This document shows, piece by piece, positions 1-8,169 of a stretch of 20,234 nucleotides of DNA (position 1 is the stretch's first letter; every line of letters starts with the position of its first letter). The notes beneath the pieces are model-generated. The model was not told the DNA's origin. It was given only the letters and a program-made list of their open reading frames with translations, and ran no database searches. The DNA comes from a virus, in the IMG/VR virus record IMGVR_UViG_3300022074_002917, positions 1 through 20,234 of that record; one strand, 5' to 3'. The position numbers and the translations under genes were made by a program.

Positions 1-554
1 GATTAATGCAAACAATAGCATATGCAGAAAGTAAAGTAAACCCAGAAGCTAAAAATAAAGAGGGTGCTCAATCATTATTCCAATTCTTTGATACTTCTGC
101 TAAAACAGCAGTTAATAGATTAAAGAGAGAATTAAGTTCAGATTTTGATTTACCCGAAGATATAGAAGCTATGATTCAAAGTGGGGATTATAACATATTA
201 GATTCTAATGGTAATCCTAGATTAAGTCCTGAAAGTCAAGTTTTATTAGGTTTGTCTAATCTTATAGAAGACAGAGCAGTAAACATGGAAACTGCTGAAA
301 GACTTCCAGATGGAACTGGCTCACAATATATGACAAATTACTTAACTTCTGACATAAATTCACCAGAAGAAAGAGAAGCTATTACAAATATATATTATAA
401 TGTACATCATAAAGCTGTACTTGGTGACCCACCGGGAATTATAGAACTTCAAAAAATTAAACTTAATTGGACTGATGCTTATAATAAATATTTTGATACT
501 TTTAAAAGAGAAGATAAACCAGATATTCCTTTTGGAATGACACTCGGAACTTAA
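1..554 (+). CDS. Lytic transglycosylase-like virion protein, probably 5'-truncated by window edge
   Basis: Likely an SLT-type lytic transglycosylase domain that helps the ejection apparatus cross peptidoglycan during DNA entry. The visible N-terminus carries the family signature: AESKVNP (catalytic Glu candidate is residue 8 counted from the ATG at position 6) followed by GAQSLFQF, matching the ES..NP.A...GA.GL.QF pattern of the SLT fold. A complete SLT domain needs roughly a helix more before the catalytic Glu, there is no in-frame stop between base 1 and the ATG at 6, and no Shine-Dalgarno is visible, so the gene probably starts upstream of the window. The remaining 150 residues are unremarkable. 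The stop TAA (552-554) directly abuts the ATG of the large virion protein, implying co-translation. In T7 the SLT domain is fused to the internal protein gp16; here it looks separate. Family assignment is from motif only. Confidence 0.6.
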   Translation, partial: LMQTIAYAESKVNPEAKNKEGAQSLFQFFDTSAKTAVNRLKRELSSDFDLPEDIEAMIQSGDYNILDSNGNPRLSPESQVLLGLSNLIEDRAVNMETAERLPDGTGSQYMTNYLTSDINSPEEREAITNIYYNVHHKAVLGDPPGIIELQKIKLNWTDAYNKYFDTFKREDKPDIPFGMTLGT

Positions 555-3500
555 ATGGCAACATCAAGACCATTCTATCTTGCATATGAAGAAGCTATAA
601 GGCGTAGAGATGCAGAAGAAGAAAGAAAGAAAAGAGAGAAAGAGTTAGAAGAGCAAAGATTATTAGCTTTAAAACCTACTTCTGTTGACCCTGTTGAAGA
701 ATCTTTGTTTGAGCAATTCAGAGAAAGTGACAGAATGGTCAAGAAAACTTTAGACCCCTCACCTCAAAAAATACCTACAAATAGGTTAACACTTACTCAA
801 TTAAAAAATGATAATGAGTTTGCTGATACTGCAGAACGATTCATGGACACTATTGGTCGTAACGAAAATATATTTGAATATTTAAGAGATGCTAATTTTA
901 GTTTATCTGCTGCTGCACAAAGGTCTTTTGAAATGGGAGATTGGGATGACCAAACAATGCAAGATTATAATTATCTTAGAACTAGATTTAATAATGCAGA
1001 GATAGGTAGTTTTAAAGAAAGACTAGGACAAATAAAAGATATAGGTGGAGATATTTTATTTGACCCTGTTAATTGGTTAACTTTATTATTTGCTGCACCT
1101 ACTGGTGGTGGTGCTCTTGGAGCTAGAGCTACTGTTGCAGCAGCACAGGCTAAAGGAACAGCACGATTAGCACAACAAGGACTTAAAAGATATACTAAAG
1201 CTAAGTTTGAAAAAGATGTAGGAAGAGAATCTGCAAAAAGATTTGGACTACTAGGTGCTTCAGAAGGTTTAGCATGGGCTGGATTACATGATTATTTTAT
1301 GCAAGACATAGATGTTAACTTAGGTTTACAGGATGAAATAGATTTAAATAGACTTGCTGTTTCTAGTACATTAGGTGCTACATTAGGTGGTGCTGTTGGT
1401 GCTGGTATTGGTAGATTATCTGTAGGTCCAAGATATTCAAAGATGTTAGAAAAAGAATATAAGTTTGCTAATGAAGCTAATGTTGATGCAACTGTTCCTA
1501 AAACTAAACAAGGCACTTTATTTGATGAAGATGAGTTAACTACAACTAAACCTAAAGAACAAGAAGAACCTACTTTTAGACAACAAGAAGAAGAAGAATA
1601 TAGGAACCAACAACAAGCAGATTCTTTATTCTATAACGATTGGATGGATAAAGACAAAATTCCTAATCCTATTAAATGGTTTTCTAAAACTTTTATAGAA
1701 AAACCAACCAAAGTATTTTATGATAAACTACAAAAGTTAGGACCTAAAGCATCTTATACTTTAATGAATAATCTTAGAAAGTTAAGACAAGATGTTGATA
1801 GAGATGCTCTAGGTAAAAAAGGTACTGGTGTAAAACAAATACAATTAAATAGGTCATATGCAGATGATTTAGATAGAAGTAAATTTAATAAATTTACAAA
1901 TGAAAGTTATGGTGAATATTTTGCAAGTCTAATTGGTAATTTTAATACAGGACTAGAACAAGCATTTGGTGTGTTAGGATTAACAGGAGTACTTAGAACT
2001 AGAATTGCTACCACAAATAATAATCAAGTTAGAGACCTTTTGCAAAATAAAGATTTGATGGTTGTAAGAGAAAGAGCTATAGATAAAGAAGGTAATTATT
2101 ATGGTTTTACTGGCAAAGAAACTATTATGCAAAGAACATTAGGTCAAGATGGTACATATACATTTAATAAAAAAATAAATGTAGGTGATGAAGTTGATGG
2201 TATAAAACTAGATGCTGAATTACATTTTGGTTATAGAAGATTAAGAGGTTTATATGATGAAGTATATGAGTTATCAATACAAGAAGGTTTAATAGATTCA
2301 TCAGTTAGTAAGTTAGGATATTTTCCTAGAATGTTTAATCATTCAGCAGTATCGAAAAAAAGAGAAATATTACAAGAAAAAATTATTAAGTATGGTCATG
2401 CAAATCCTGACAATACTAAAATGAAATTAACAGATTATATAGATGAAACTGGTAATCCAATAGAAGTTGCATATTTTAAAGGTGATAAAGGATTAGATTG
2501 GAATACATTTACTATATTACGAGAGGGTGGTTATGATAGCTTTGAAGATATTGCAGCTAGAACATACTATCGTAGTCTTAACAGCAAACAAAAACAAAGT
2601 TTTAATAATAGAGCTGATGTAAAACAATTTGTAAAAGACAATGAATTAAAAAAAGGTCAGTCATATAAGTTTCTTATAGATAAGATTGATGAAAAAACAA
2701 ATATAAAAATAGATTTTAGTAAGCTAGATAATTTTAAAAGAAATGATACTATTAGTGCATATGAGTATGCTAGACAAGTTAAAGCAGAAACTATAGTAAC
2801 AGACATGCTAGAAAAAAGACATATACCTAATGAGTTAAAAATGTTAGGTAAAAGATATGGAGAAAACGCTGGATTTTTACAGTCAAGAAGATTTGTAAAC
2901 ATACCTGATAGAGAATTAAACGAGTTCTTAGAGGGTGATGTTATAACTATATCTAATCAATACTTTAACAATGCATCACAAATATTAGCAAGAAGTAGAT
3001 ATTTTGGTAAAAATATTTCTGTACAAGAAGATACAATATTTAAACCTATGCGAGAAGAGTTACAAGAAGCAGGACTAAGTTTGGAAGAGGCTGCAAAAAT
3101 AACAGATGATTTTAGAAAAGTTATTAGAAAAGTTACAGGTTTAGATAACAGTCATTTAGATAGTTGGTGGAATAAATCTGCTTCTGGTAGAAACTTAGGA
3201 GACTTTTTAAAACTATCACAGCAAATGGCTCACTTACCATTAGCTACACTATCTAGTATAACAGAGCCTTTGATTCTTTTAACAAGAGATTTTTCTTCTG
3301 ATACTACTAAAGATATTGGTAGAGCTTTACTTAGTGAAACTGGTAACATGTTTGACAGAATAGGTAAAACAGTATCAAGAGCTAGAGGAAAAGCTACACC
3401 AAGACAAAAATTAAGTAGGCTTGGAGTAGAAAAAAGAGATGGAGAATTTTTTAATGTAGGCAGATTTACTGATGATGAATGGTTTGAATTATATCAAACA

Positions 3501-5372
3501 GGTTTAGCATTAGAACAGACAGTAATGGAAAGAATAGAAGGTCTAGCTGGTGAAGCATTAAATGGAAGAGTATTTAAAGGTTTTCAAAATGCATTCTTTA
3601 AATCTAATTTATTAACACAATGGACTAAAGCTGTACAACTTGCTTCATTTACTACAGGTAAAAGAATTGTTAGACAACATGCACGAGCACTAGCAACAAA
3701 CAAAACAAGTTTAGGTGGCACACTATCATCAGGTAGAAGACAACAATTTATAGATGAGCTAAGTGAGTTTGGTATAAGAGAAAAAGATGCTATAAGATGG
3801 TATAAAAACTCTGCAACTCCTGATGGTAAGATTAATGAGAATTTTGCAAAAGGATTAAATAACAGAGGCGAAATGAGTCTTAATAAAGAAGGAATATTTA
3901 ATGCTAAGTTTCATAGGCAAATGATAAAAGGTGCAAATAGATTTACAAAAGAAATTATTCTTAATCCTAGTGTAGCAGAAGCTAACAGACCATTGTGGTT
4001 TTCTAATCCTAGTGCACAATTTTTAATGCAGTTTGCTGGTTATCCAACTGTATTTACAAATACTGTTTTAAAAAGATTTGCTAGAGAAGTATCAAAAGAT
4101 GGTAGTAGAAAAGAAATGTATAGAACTGGTAGAATACTACCAACAGTTATGTTAATGACTGCAATAGCTCACATAGGTAATGAGATTAGAAGTAATGGTA
4201 AAGCAACTTTTGAATATGGAACTGATGAAAAGAAACCAGACCACAAAATTATTTTAGATGCAGTAAGAAGATGGGGTGGTTTAGGTCCTTTTGATTATGC
4301 TCAAAGGTTTGCCAACGAAAGAGAAAGAGGAACTGGATTTGTAGCAGAAAGTTTAAAATCTATTTCTGGTCCTATACCTCAAGACATTATAGATGCTATT
4401 CTTTATAGAAAAGGTTTAGCTGAATTAACAGTAACTAATATGCCTTACTTCCAATTATATGATGCTATTTTTGGAGACGGCACTAAACAAAAATTAAAAC
4501 AATTAGCAAGAGGCAGTACAGGAGACAGAAAGAAAAAAGTACCAGATGTTTTAGCTAGACTAGGATATGACAGAGGTGGTATAGTTATGAATGTTCCTAA
4601 TGTTTCTGATGAACCAGATGAAAGGGTTGACAAATTGACTGGAGAAAGCTATAATAATACTTCAGAGAATGCACAAGATTTATCTGACAGAGAACTTAAA
4701 AGACAACAGTTTTTCTTTGGTGGTAGAGCTAGAAGGCAACAAAGAAGAGCACTAAGAAGACAAAAAACACAAGAATTTCTTGGGTCTGATAAATCAATGT
4801 TAGCTGGAGTAAGAGATGCAGTAGGAAGAAAAGTATATCCTATGTATAAAAAAGGTGCAGATTATTTAGGTGTTGATAAGGATGTACAAGATAGAGCTTT
4901 TGAAGATACTGTTAAGTATGCACATGAATTTAACGACAGAGGAGCTTTTACAAATCTTAAAAGTAGGTCAGGAACAAGGCTTCACTCATCACAGGTTTCA
5001 AGTGATGTAACTGAAATAATTAGACATGCTTTACTTGGATATAGAGTAGGTGACACATTGACAAAAAGAATTGCTTTACAAGCAAAAGATGCAACACAAG
5101 CCGGTATGTATTATGGATATGTGCCAGAGAGAGATATAAAAACTGGAGAAAGTTTAGGTCCTAAATCTGGTTATAGTTTTAGAGATGAAAGAGGTGACCT
5201 AATAAATAATAGAATAGGATTTGGATTAAGAAAAAAATATGGTGATGATGAACGAGCTGCAATGGAAGAATTAATGCTTATGATTGCAAGAGGTGATGAA
5301 GCACTACATTATGTAAATAAAACTAATCTTGTAAAGAAACCTTTTAATCCATCCGTAAGGAGAGTAATGTGA
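555..5372 (+). CDS. Large internal (ejection) virion protein, gp16-like, 1605 aa
   Basis: No catalytic motif is recognised. I call it an internal/ejection virion protein from size, position directly after the transglycosylase gene and before lysis genes, and composition. Visible parts: a charged, coiled-coil-like N-terminus (residues 11-35, rich in Glu/Arg/Lys); an Ala/Gly-rich hydrophobic stretch at about 170-205 following a DPVNW motif of the kind seen in phage internal proteins; a second small-residue hydrophobic stretch at about 267-287; a long helical, mixed-charge middle; a hydrophobic patch near 1190-1220; then at about 1335-1375 a GGIVMNVPNV...EPDERVDKLTG motif that I remember near the C-terminal end of such phage proteins. 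Here another 230 residues follow, opening with a strongly basic patch (GGRARRQQRRALRRQ). T7 gp16 is 1318 aa, so this is longer. The start ATG abuts the previous stop; the stop overlaps the lysozyme GTG start. Confidence 0.6.
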   Translation: MATSRPFYLAYEEAIRRRDAEEERKKREKELEEQRLLALKPTSVDPVEESLFEQFRESDRMVKKTLDPSPQKIPTNRLTLTQLKNDNEFADTAERFMDTIGRNENIFEYLRDANFSLSAAAQRSFEMGDWDDQTMQDYNYLRTRFNNAEIGSFKERLGQIKDIGGDILFDPVNWLTLLFAAPTGGGALGARATVAAAQAKGTARLAQQGLKRYTKAKFEKDVGRESAKRFGLLGASEGLAWAGLHDYFMQDIDVNLGLQDEIDLNRLAVSSTLGATLGGAVGAGIGRLSVGPRYSKMLEKEYKFANEANVDATVPKTKQGTLFDEDELTTTKPKEQEEPTFRQQEEEEYRNQQQADSLFYNDWMDKDKIPNPIKWFSKTFIEKPTKVFYDKLQKLGPKASYTLMNNLRKLRQDVDRDALGKKGTGVKQIQLNRSYADDLDRSKFNKFTNESYGEYFASLIGNFNTGLEQAFGVLGLTGVLRTRIATTNNNQVRDLLQNKDLMVVRERAIDKEGNYYGFTGKETIMQRTLGQDGTYTFNKKINVGDEVDGIKLDAELHFGYRRLRGLYDEVYELSIQEGLIDSSVSKLGYFPRMFNHSAVSKKREILQEKIIKYGHANPDNTKMKLTDYIDETGNPIEVAYFKGDKGLDWNTFTILREGGYDSFEDIAARTYYRSLNSKQKQSFNNRADVKQFVKDNELKKGQSYKFLIDKIDEKTNIKIDFSKLDNFKRNDTISAYEYARQVKAETIVTDMLEKRHIPNELKMLGKRYGENAGFLQSRRFVNIPDRELNEFLEGDVITISNQYFNNASQILARSRYFGKNISVQEDTIFKPMREELQEAGLSLEEAAKITDDFRKVIRKVTGLDNSHLDSWWNKSASGRNLGDFLKLSQQMAHLPLATLSSITEPLILLTRDFSSDTTKDIGRALLSETGNMFDRIGKTVSRARGKATPRQKLSRLGVEKRDGEFFNVGRFTDDEWFELYQTGLALEQTVMERIEGLAGEALNGRVFKGFQNAFFKSNLLTQWTKAVQLASFTTGKRIVRQHARALATNKTSLGGTLSSGRRQQFIDELSEFGIREKDAIRWYKNSATPDGKINENFAKGLNNRGEMSLNKEGIFNAKFHRQMIKGANRFTKEIILNPSVAEANRPLWFSNPSAQFLMQFAGYPTVFTNTVLKRFAREVSKDGSRKEMYRTGRILPTVMLMTAIAHIGNEIRSNGKATFEYGTDEKKPDHKIILDAVRRWGGLGPFDYAQRFANERERGTGFVAESLKSISGPIPQDIIDAILYRKGLAELTVTNMPYFQLYDAIFGDGTKQKLKQLARGSTGDRKKKVPDVLARLGYDRGGIVMNVPNVSDEPDERVDKLTGESYNNTSENAQDLSDRELKRQQFFFGGRARRQQRRALRRQKTQEFLGSDKSMLAGVRDAVGRKVYPMYKKGADYLGVDKDVQDRAFEDTVKYAHEFNDRGAFTNLKSRSGTRLHSSQVSSDVTEIIRHALLGYRVGDTLTKRIALQAKDATQAGMYYGYVPERDIKTGESLGPKSGYSFRDERGDLINNRIGFGLRKKYGDDERAAMEELMLMIARGDEALHYVNKTNLVKKPFNPSVRRVM
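5356..5362 (+). promoter_or_regulatory. Strong Shine-Dalgarno for GTG-started lysozyme
   Basis: TAAGGAG lies inside the end of the virion-protein gene, 6 nt before the GTG at 5369. It decides the lysozyme start at GTG rather than a downstream ATG and is one of the best ribosome binding sites in the window. Confidence 0.7.
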
Positions 5373-5833
5373 ATATAGAATTATGTAAAGCAGAAATAAC
5401 TAGACATGAAGGTAGAGTATTAGAAATATACGAAGATAGTCTAGGATATAAAACTCTTGGTATAGGACATTTATGTCAACCAGAAGACCCAGAATATGAT
5501 TGGGAAGTTGGTACTCCTGTATCAGAAGAAATTGTTGACATGTATTTTGAAGATGATTTTAACAAACACTTAGCAGAAACTATTCATGTGTTTGGCTCAG
5601 AAGAAGCATTTTATCATTTACCTTCTGACATACAAAGAGTATTAGTAAACATGTGTTTTAATTTAGGTGGTACTAGATTATCTAAATTTAAAAATATGTT
5701 GTTAGCATGTAGAGCACACAACTGGAAAGAAATGGCAGTACAAATGGAAGATAGTCGTTGGTATGGTCAAGTAGGTAGGCGTAGTAAAGAACTACAAGAT
5801 ATAGTATTACAACAAAGTGATTCTGTATACTGA
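5369..5833 (+). CDS. Phage lysozyme (GH24, T4-type endolysin)
   Basis: Hydrolyses the MurNAc-GlcNAc bond of host peptidoglycan at the end of infection. The catalytic triad of T4 lysozyme is intact: Glu14 (RHEG), Asp23 (YEDSLGY) and Thr29 (KTLGIGH), in the order and spacing of T4 E11/D20/T26. The C-terminal half keeps the family's conserved VLVNMCFNLGG helix and SRWYGQVGRRSKEL segment. At 154 residues it is close to T4 lysozyme (164). There is no signal peptide or N-terminal anchor, so it should need a holin to reach the wall; a holin candidate lies 130 nt downstream. The start is a GTG in the GTGA overlap with the previous gene's stop, backed by an upstream TAAGGAG. Confidence 0.93.
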   Translation: MNIELCKAEITRHEGRVLEIYEDSLGYKTLGIGHLCQPEDPEYDWEVGTPVSEEIVDMYFEDDFNKHLAETIHVFGSEEAFYHLPSDIQRVLVNMCFNLGGTRLSKFKNMLLACRAHNWKEMAVQMEDSRWYGQVGRRSKELQDIVLQQSDSVY

Positions 5834-5966
5834 AAAACAATTAGAAGATGCATACAATGCATACAGAAAGATACAAATAAAAGGAGACATGGCTTTTGTA
5901 TCTTTAAAAGATTTTAGAATTATGTTTGAACAAATATTAGAAGTATTATATAGGGATATGTTATGA
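5817..5966 (+). CDS. Small phage protein, 49 aa, unknown function
   Basis: An uninterrupted GTG-initiated frame fills the apparent gap between lysozyme and holin. It overlaps the lysozyme end by 17 nt and shares a four-base ATGA overlap with the holin start, the same coupling used by neighbouring genes. The product begins ILYTEKQLEDAYNAYRK and ends FEQILEVLYRDML, a helical amphipathic pattern with no signal peptide or membrane segment. The aromatic/acidic arrangement (QLEDAY...F.SL.DFR.MFE) resembles small conserved proteins I remember beside lysis genes in marine podoviruses, without a known function. Support is coding-like composition, perfect packing and overlap geometry; the GTG start is a choice, with ATG at codon 25 too late to be convincing. 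Confidence 0.65.
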   Translation: MILYTEKQLEDAYNAYRKIQIKGDMAFVSLKDFRIMFEQILEVLYRDML

Positions 5967-6439
5967 AAAATTTATTAAAAAATATTGTAGGTGCAGTAGC
6001 TCCAACATTAGGAACTGCTCTTGGTGGTCCTATGGCTGGTATGGCTGGTAATATGATTGCAGAAGTTTTAGGCGTACCTAATAATCCTAAAGCTATAGAG
6101 AAAGGTATAGCAGAAGCTACTCCTGAACAGATGTTAGAACTTAAAAAAGCTGAACAAGCTTTTGAAGTTCAGATGAAAGAACTTGATGTTGATGTATTTA
6201 AACTAGAAACAGAAGACAAACAAGATGCAAGAAATAAATTTAGTAAGGACTGGACTGCTCGTATTATGGGTATAGCTACAGTAGGTGGATTTCTAGGATA
6301 TATATTCTTAGTAACATTACAACCACCAGAACAAAATAGTGAGGCATTAATTAATCTAGTATTAGGTTATCTTGGTGGACTTGCTAGTGCTGTAATTAGT
6401 TTTTACTTTGGTGCATCTAACTCTACTAAAGATGATTGA
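5963..6439 (+). CDS. Holin, three-TM / GTA-holin type
   Basis: Probable inner-membrane holin that times lysis and lets the lysozyme out. The 158-residue product has an amphipathic Gly/Ala-rich N-terminus (residues 4-37), a charged helical middle (about 45-95, with the sequence EQMLELKKAEQAFE), then two clear membrane segments at about 101-119 and 128-151. This layout matches the 3TM holin family found in gene transfer agents and many alphaproteobacterial and marine phages (PF11351 from memory). The position immediately after lysozyme supports the role. An AGGGA sits about 6 nt before the ATG, and the start overlaps the small upstream gene by ATGA. It could alternatively be a membrane antiholin paired with the 6518 product. 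Confidence 0.8.
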   Translation: MKNLLKNIVGAVAPTLGTALGGPMAGMAGNMIAEVLGVPNNPKAIEKGIAEATPEQMLELKKAEQAFEVQMKELDVDVFKLETEDKQDARNKFSKDWTARIMGIATVGGFLGYIFLVTLQPPEQNSEALINLVLGYLGGLASAVISFYFGASNSTKDD

Positions 6440-6536
6440 TAGAAGTAATATACCAGAACATTTAAAACATTTAAAAGAGTGGAAATTAAAAGCATTATTA
6501 TTTATATTTAAACCAAGATGGATGCAGTCGAAGTAA
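6432..6536 (+). CDS. Possible tiny ORF, 34 aa, basic/hydrophobic
   Basis: An ATG frame bridges the only gap between the holin and the next membrane protein, overlapping the former by 8 nt and the latter by 19 nt. The product has a polar N-terminus (MIDRSNIPEHLKHLKEW), then a short hydrophobic stretch (ALLFIF) and a basic end. It could be a small membrane-active lysis peptide, or simply a leader that keeps ribosomes moving. No strong ribosome binding site is visible. It is supported by packing only. Confidence 0.35.
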   Translation: MIDRSNIPEHLKHLKEWKLKALLFIFKPRWMQSK

Positions 6537-6865
6537 TACAACAAGTAGGATTTCCTATTGCAGCAGCCCTAGGTTTAGGCTGGTTTATATATAAACTTAT
6601 TATGCGTATTGTTGATGGTATGGAAACTAAACTAGATACCATGGATGACAAAGTACAAACTGCATTGGACACAATGGAAGAAAGAGTATCTACTAAATTA
6701 GATAGTCAATATGGTATTATTGTAAGTCTAATTGATAGAGTAAGGGCAATGGACAATCAAAGTATTAGACAAGATGTATTGTTAAAAACTTTACTAGGTG
6801 TTCCAAATTTAATTGACATAGAAAAAATAGCAAAGGCAGAAAGAGATGACCAAAGGAAAGATTGA
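6518..6865 (+). CDS. Single-TM coiled-coil membrane protein, second holin/lysis-associated candidate
   Basis: 115-residue product with one N-terminal membrane helix (about 9-30, GFPIAAALGLGWFIYKLI) followed by a long heptad-like helix (31-75) in which METKLDTMDDKV and TMEERVSTKLD form an internal near-repeat. The topology (short N-terminus, one TM, soluble coiled coil) is like BhlA/XhlA-type holin-like proteins, and its position between the holin and csgF fits a lysis or membrane role. There is no lipobox and no proline-rich segment, so I do not call it a spanin. The end overlaps the csgF start by 20 nt. I do not recognise the exact family. Confidence 0.6.
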   Translation: MDAVEVIQQVGFPIAAALGLGWFIYKLIMRIVDGMETKLDTMDDKVQTALDTMEERVSTKLDSQYGIIVSLIDRVRAMDNQSIRQDVLLKTLLGVPNLIDIEKIAKAERDDQRKD

Positions 6866-7364
6866 TAGTATAGAAAATGTACACCCAATGAGACAAATAA
6901 CTATAGCTTCTATAGTACAGATAACAATGTTTGGATTTATGTTGTTATCTTTTTTTACAATAGATAAATTATTTGCAGATGAAATAGTACATAAATTTAA
7001 AAATCCAAGCTTTAGTGGTATAGGAACATCTGCCCATTATCTTACAATAGAAAACCAAGAACACATGCGTAAGATGACAATCAAAGAAGAACTAAAAGCT
7101 ATACAAGAACAAATAGAAAGAGACAAAGAAAATACAACACTTGCAAGATTTATAAGAAACTTAGAATCTAGAATATATGCACAACTATCCAGACAACTTG
7201 TAGAAAATTTATTTGGTGAGAATCCAAGTACAAGTGGGATATTAGAATTAGAAGGTAATACTATTGAATATAGTATTGAAGATGGAATTATAACTTTAAC
7301 AATTACAGATAGCGATGGGAATACGACAGTTATTCAGTTGCCTATTGGTGATTTTAGTTTCTAG
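6846..7364 (+). CDS. csgF: CsgF-like curli assembly protein
   Basis: CsgF is secreted through, and plugs into, the CsgG pore, where it couples curlin export to fibre nucleation at the cell surface. After a hydrophobic segment (residues 15-44, ending LFA) the mature part begins IVHKFKNPSFSG...LTIENQE, closely matching the E. coli CsgF constriction peptide region (QFRNPNFGG...LLNSAQAQN). The C-terminal third (EYSIEDGIITLTITD..GNTTVIQL) matches the CsgF C-terminal domain (DYIVDIANRDGQLQLNVTD...TSTIQV). Between them are about 60 helical residues, also as in CsgF. A longer open frame gives 14 extra cytosolic residues; the ATG at 6888 (Met15) would give a more ordinary signal peptide, although neither start has a good ribosome binding site. 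CsgF is periplasmic then extracellular. The gene precedes csgG and overlaps it by 50 nt. Confidence 0.85.
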   Translation: MTKGKIDSIENVHPMRQITIASIVQITMFGFMLLSFFTIDKLFADEIVHKFKNPSFSGIGTSAHYLTIENQEHMRKMTIKEELKAIQEQIERDKENTTLARFIRNLESRIYAQLSRQLVENLFGENPSTSGILELEGNTIEYSIEDGIITLTITDSDGNTTVIQLPIGDFSF

Positions 7365-8169
7365 TTGTGCAGTTCTAAGTCACAATACAGACCTAGCATT
7401 AACAAGAGATATAAAGTCTGCCAATATACTGAACTTACAATCAGAAGAATTATTAAATATACAGGCTGCTAAGAGACAGCCTATCATAGCAGTATACTCT
7501 AATAGTTTTCAAGACCTTACAGGTCAAAGAAAAAGTAATAGTAGTTTTGCTATGTTTAGTACTGCAGTTACACAAGCTCCAGAAGCTTTACTTATAAGAG
7601 CTTTGAAACATGCTGCAGATGGTAAATTTTTTAGGGTTGTTGAAAGGGTAGGTTTAGATAACCTAACTAAAGAAAGACAACTTATCAGGTCAACCAGAGA
7701 AAATTTCGAGGAAGACAAACAACTCAAACCTTTGTTATTTGCAGGACTGCTTATACAGGGTGGAGTTATTAGTTATGACACGAATATAGAATCTGGTGGT
7801 ATTGGAGCTAGGTATCTAGGAGTAGGTAGTAGCAAACAATACAGAGAAGATGTAGTAACTATATCGTTAAGATTAGTTTCTGTATCTACAGGTGAAGTAT
7901 TATTAGAGACTACAGTTTCTAAAAATATTTTATCAACAGGTGTTTCTCAAGATATATTTCGTTTTATTGAAATGGGCACAGAGCTTGTTGAAGTAGAAGG
8001 AGGTGTAGCAGAGAACGAAGCAGCTTCTATAGCTTTGCAAAAGGCAATAGAAACTGGAGTTTTAAATTTAATAGAAATAGGAATACAGAGAGGGTATTGG
8101 GAATATGAAAACATTGAAATTAATGAGCCTAGTTGTGATGCTGACTGCATTGACAGCTTACGGGGATGA
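7315..8169 (+). CDS. csgG: CsgG-like outer-membrane curli secretion pore (lipoprotein)
   Basis: CsgG forms a nonameric outer-membrane channel that exports unfolded curlin subunits. At 284 aa it matches the E. coli length (277) and aligns along its whole length: DLTGQ, FSTAV.Q...ALL..AL, FFRVVERVGLDNL..ER..IR, a GGIGARYLGVG signature, the VTISLRLVSVSTGEVL strand pair forming the barrel, FRFIE, and AIETGVLNLIEIGI.RG.W. A lipoprotein signal is present (Leu14-Val-Ser-Ser-Cys18), so the mature protein is lipidated at Cys18 and its periplasmic helices follow. The constriction loop differs from E. coli: GQRKSNSSFAMFSTAV is one residue longer, the Tyr51 equivalent is a polar Asn/Ser and the Asn55 equivalent is Met, while Phe56 is kept. 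The first 16 codons overlap csgF; the last 21 overlap the curlin-like gene. No CsgE gene is visible. Confidence 0.93.
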   Translation: MGIRQLFSCLLVILVSSCAVLSHNTDLALTRDIKSANILNLQSEELLNIQAAKRQPIIAVYSNSFQDLTGQRKSNSSFAMFSTAVTQAPEALLIRALKHAADGKFFRVVERVGLDNLTKERQLIRSTRENFEEDKQLKPLLFAGLLIQGGVISYDTNIESGGIGARYLGVGSSKQYREDVVTISLRLVSVSTGEVLLETTVSKNILSTGVSQDIFRFIEMGTELVEVEGGVAENEAASIALQKAIETGVLNLIEIGIQRGYWEYENIEINEPSCDADCIDSLRG

